Assembly: GCF_000817775.3 (NCBI RefSeq)
Contig: NZ_JTHE03000044.1
Location: 186,001-250,000, forward strand
DNA: 64,000 bases
Source: Lyngbya confervoides BDU141951
Lineage (GTDB): Bacteria > Cyanobacteriota > Cyanobacteriia > Thermosynechococcales > Thermosynechococcaceae
Reading direction: 5' to 3'
Both the position numbers and the translations under genes were made by a program. Of the stretch, positions 62,878 to 64,000 are shown piece after piece; the stretch's first letter is position 1, and each line of letters opens with the position of its first letter. The notes below the pieces were generated by a model. It was not told where the DNA came from. It did no database searches and saw only the letters and a list, made by a program, of their open reading frames with translations.

Positions 62878-63423
62878 CTACCCTCTTTCCACCAGGGTTT
62901 TCAAGCTGAGCAGTCCAGTTTCATACTGTTGGCCAATCATGGACTTCACCAACAGTCCCAGGTAGTTGGTGATGGGCTTGAGCGGGGGCGCTGTGCCTCC
63001 GCTCACGTCCGTATCCAGGGACCAGATCACCCGCGTGTAACCTCGCTCAGGAATTAAGTCAAAGCTGGCCTCCGCAAAGCCCTGACCGGCAAATTCCAGA
63101 TGGGTAGCCATGTGACGAGGAGCCTCAAATTCTGTTACCTCCTGGGATCCGTGGCCCACATTGGCATTGTCGCTATCCCAGACCATGGTTTGCCCGACTC
63201 CTTGTCCCGATAGGGTCATGGCTACCTTAGGATCCATGGTGGCCCAAGGCGACCAGCGTTGCCAGGCCCGAAAGTCACCGATGTAGGCAAAGACCTCCGC
63301 AGGTTGGGCCTCAATCACCATTTGGCGCTCCACATGCACCTGGCCGGGAATCCCAAACCCAAGGCTATACAGAACGCCCAGGGCGGCCAGCAGCCCCCCC
63401 AGGACCTTCAAGAGTTTTTCCAT
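62878..63423 (-). CDS. SRPBCC (polyketide cyclase-like) family protein
   Basis: The 181-residue protein has an N-terminal hydrophobic helix (LLKVLGGLLAALGVLYSLGF), then the START/SRPBCC-type domain: VERQMVIEAQPAEVFAYIGD, RAWQRWSPWATMDPKV, and a C-terminal long helix (LVKSMIGQQYETGLLSLKTL). This matches the group annotated as polyketide cyclase/dehydrase, whose ligands are mostly unknown. It is probably membrane-anchored. Its stop lies 47 bp from the pirin stop. Confidence 0.88.
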   Translation of the reverse strand: MEKLLKVLGGLLAALGVLYSLGFGIPGQVHVERQMVIEAQPAEVFAYIGDFRAWQRWSPWATMDPKVAMTLSGQGVGQTMVWDSDNANVGHGSQEVTEFEAPRHMATHLEFAGQGFAEASFDLIPERGYTRVIWSLDTDVSGGTAPPLKPITNYLGLLVKSMIGQQYETGLLSLKTLVERG

Positions 63424-63894
63424 GACCGATGCTCCACGTTACAAATTCTTGGGCTTAGAATACCGGCGCTGTTTCCCGCGCCTGATGATTTAATCAAAAA
63501 TTAAGGATGAACTGCCTTGGGACGGCGATGGCGCCACTGCTTCAGCACAACGTTGCAGTTTGTAAAAAAAAATTTACGCTTCACGATAGAGTCAGGGTTT
63601 CAGCCATCGAAAAAGACGAGTATCGCTCAAAAGCCTTATGGTGCAATGCTTTTGTCAACATCAAAAAAAACAAATGTTTTTGGGAAGGGAAAAAAAAGAG
63701 GTGAATTTGAGAAAAATTTCTGAAATCCTCACATAATTATCAGCTTTGTAGATAGCATCTTAAGCGAATACCCATTAGAATAAACCATTGAAAATTCCTG
63801 GTTGCAAGCGTTTCAGCCCGTCAAGCCTATCCTAGGGCGAAATGAATTGTTCCAGGAATTTCCTGCTCTAACTATTTTAATCCAGGAGAAACCC
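63424..63894. other. 471-bp AT-rich region upstream of the HU gene
   Basis: The stretch between the SRPBCC start and the HU start has no convincing gene. It is unusually rich in A-tracts: A9 at 63564-63572, A8 at 63663-63670, A8 at 63690-63697 and A5 at 63712-63716. This suggests curved DNA. It also contains TAGAAT near 63776. The small frames here are unlikely to be translated. Confidence 0.55.
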
Positions 63895-64000
63895 ATGAAT
63901 AAAGGGGAACTAGTCGATAAAATCGCTGAAAAGGCAAACGTGACCAAGAAGCAGGCGGATCAGGTCCTCACTGCGGCCCTTGACTCCATCGTTGACGCCG
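63895..64000 (+). CDS. hup: HU-type DNA-binding protein (3' partial)
   Basis: The ATG at 63895 follows AGGAGAAACCC. The 35 visible residues (MNKGELVDKIAEKANVTKKQ, then ADQVLTAALDSIVDA) are the N-terminal helices of a HU/IHF family protein, typical of cyanobacterial HU. The arm and saddle part lies beyond the window edge. It bends and compacts DNA. The gene is cut by the window edge, not broken. Confidence 0.95.
   Translation, partial: MNKGELVDKIAEKANVTKKQADQVLTAALDSIVDA

Noticed and set aside
63507-63723. Two overlapping short frames in the A-tract region
   Set aside because: Composition is driven by A-runs (Lys-rich) and there is no ribosome-binding site or family resemblance.
1-64000. CRISPR arrays, transposases, integrases or prophage genes
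   Set aside because: No regular repeat-spacer pattern and no recognisable mobile-element protein were found on either strand.

Overview
The window is chromosomal DNA from a cyanobacterium. The evidence is the set of genes typical of that phylum: the NblS/Hik33 sensor kinase, ndhK, a Ycf35 homologue next to a DUF2997 protein and a two-cluster ferredoxin, DUF760, DUF2839 and DUF2470 proteins, an ABA4-like protein, a VKOR-thioredoxin fusion, and many HIP1-type GCGATCGC sites. No 16S rRNA gene is present and I do not name a genus. Both edges cut through genes.

Layout. 1-4.1 kb: the end of an unidentified membrane-anchored protein, then ffh, rpsP, khpA and phoH on the plus strand. 4-7.8 kb: a minus-strand block with a small membrane protein, a TPR lipoprotein, nblS and lipA. 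8-16.4 kb: a CheY-like regulator, recR, mutY, a DUF760 protein, prfC, an RluE-type pseudouridine synthase, an EcfT/CbiQ-like membrane protein and a PabB/TrpE-type enzyme. 16.4-24.7 kb: an SLC13 permease, acpP-fabF, tkt, a DUF2470 protein, and ndhK-pheS. 24.8-28.4 kb: DUF2997, ycf35, ferredoxin and folC, a small membrane protein, and ppa. 28.5-29.7 kb: a HipA-like kinase and a HIRAN protein, apparently accessory. 29.8-36.4 kb: an SDR enzyme, VKOR fusion, ABA4-like protein, trpD, a NarL-type regulator with a DinG-like protein, a DUF2839 protein and tRNA-Cys. 36.4-48.6 kb: an SNF2 helicase, pnp, pepA, a NADAR protein, glgP and tadA. 48.7-52.9 kb: membrane proteins with a GTPase, pyrF, a secreted protein and radC. 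52.9-56.5 kb: a mechanosensitive channel with a cyclic-nucleotide-binding fold, directly downstream of a nucleotide-cyclase-like receptor. 56.7-64 kb: trmJ, trmO, a Dda/RecD-like helicase, an MgtC family protein, a divergent LysR-pirin pair, an SRPBCC protein and the start of an HU gene.

Most of the window is ordinary core gene content. No transposase, prophage or CRISPR array was seen. The most unusual item is the cyclase-channel pair at 52.9-56.5 kb. The cyclase keeps its adenine-specificity residues but has Ser in place of the second metal-binding Asp and Lys in place of the transition-state Arg. The channel's nucleotide-binding cassette lacks its usual Glu and Arg. Other leads are the HipA-like/HIRAN pair, a DinG-like protein with both Walker motifs degraded and coupled to a response regulator, ndhK separated from ndhC and ndhJ, and several regulatory-looking inverted repeats. 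Short tandem duplications of 8-15 bp also recur across the window.
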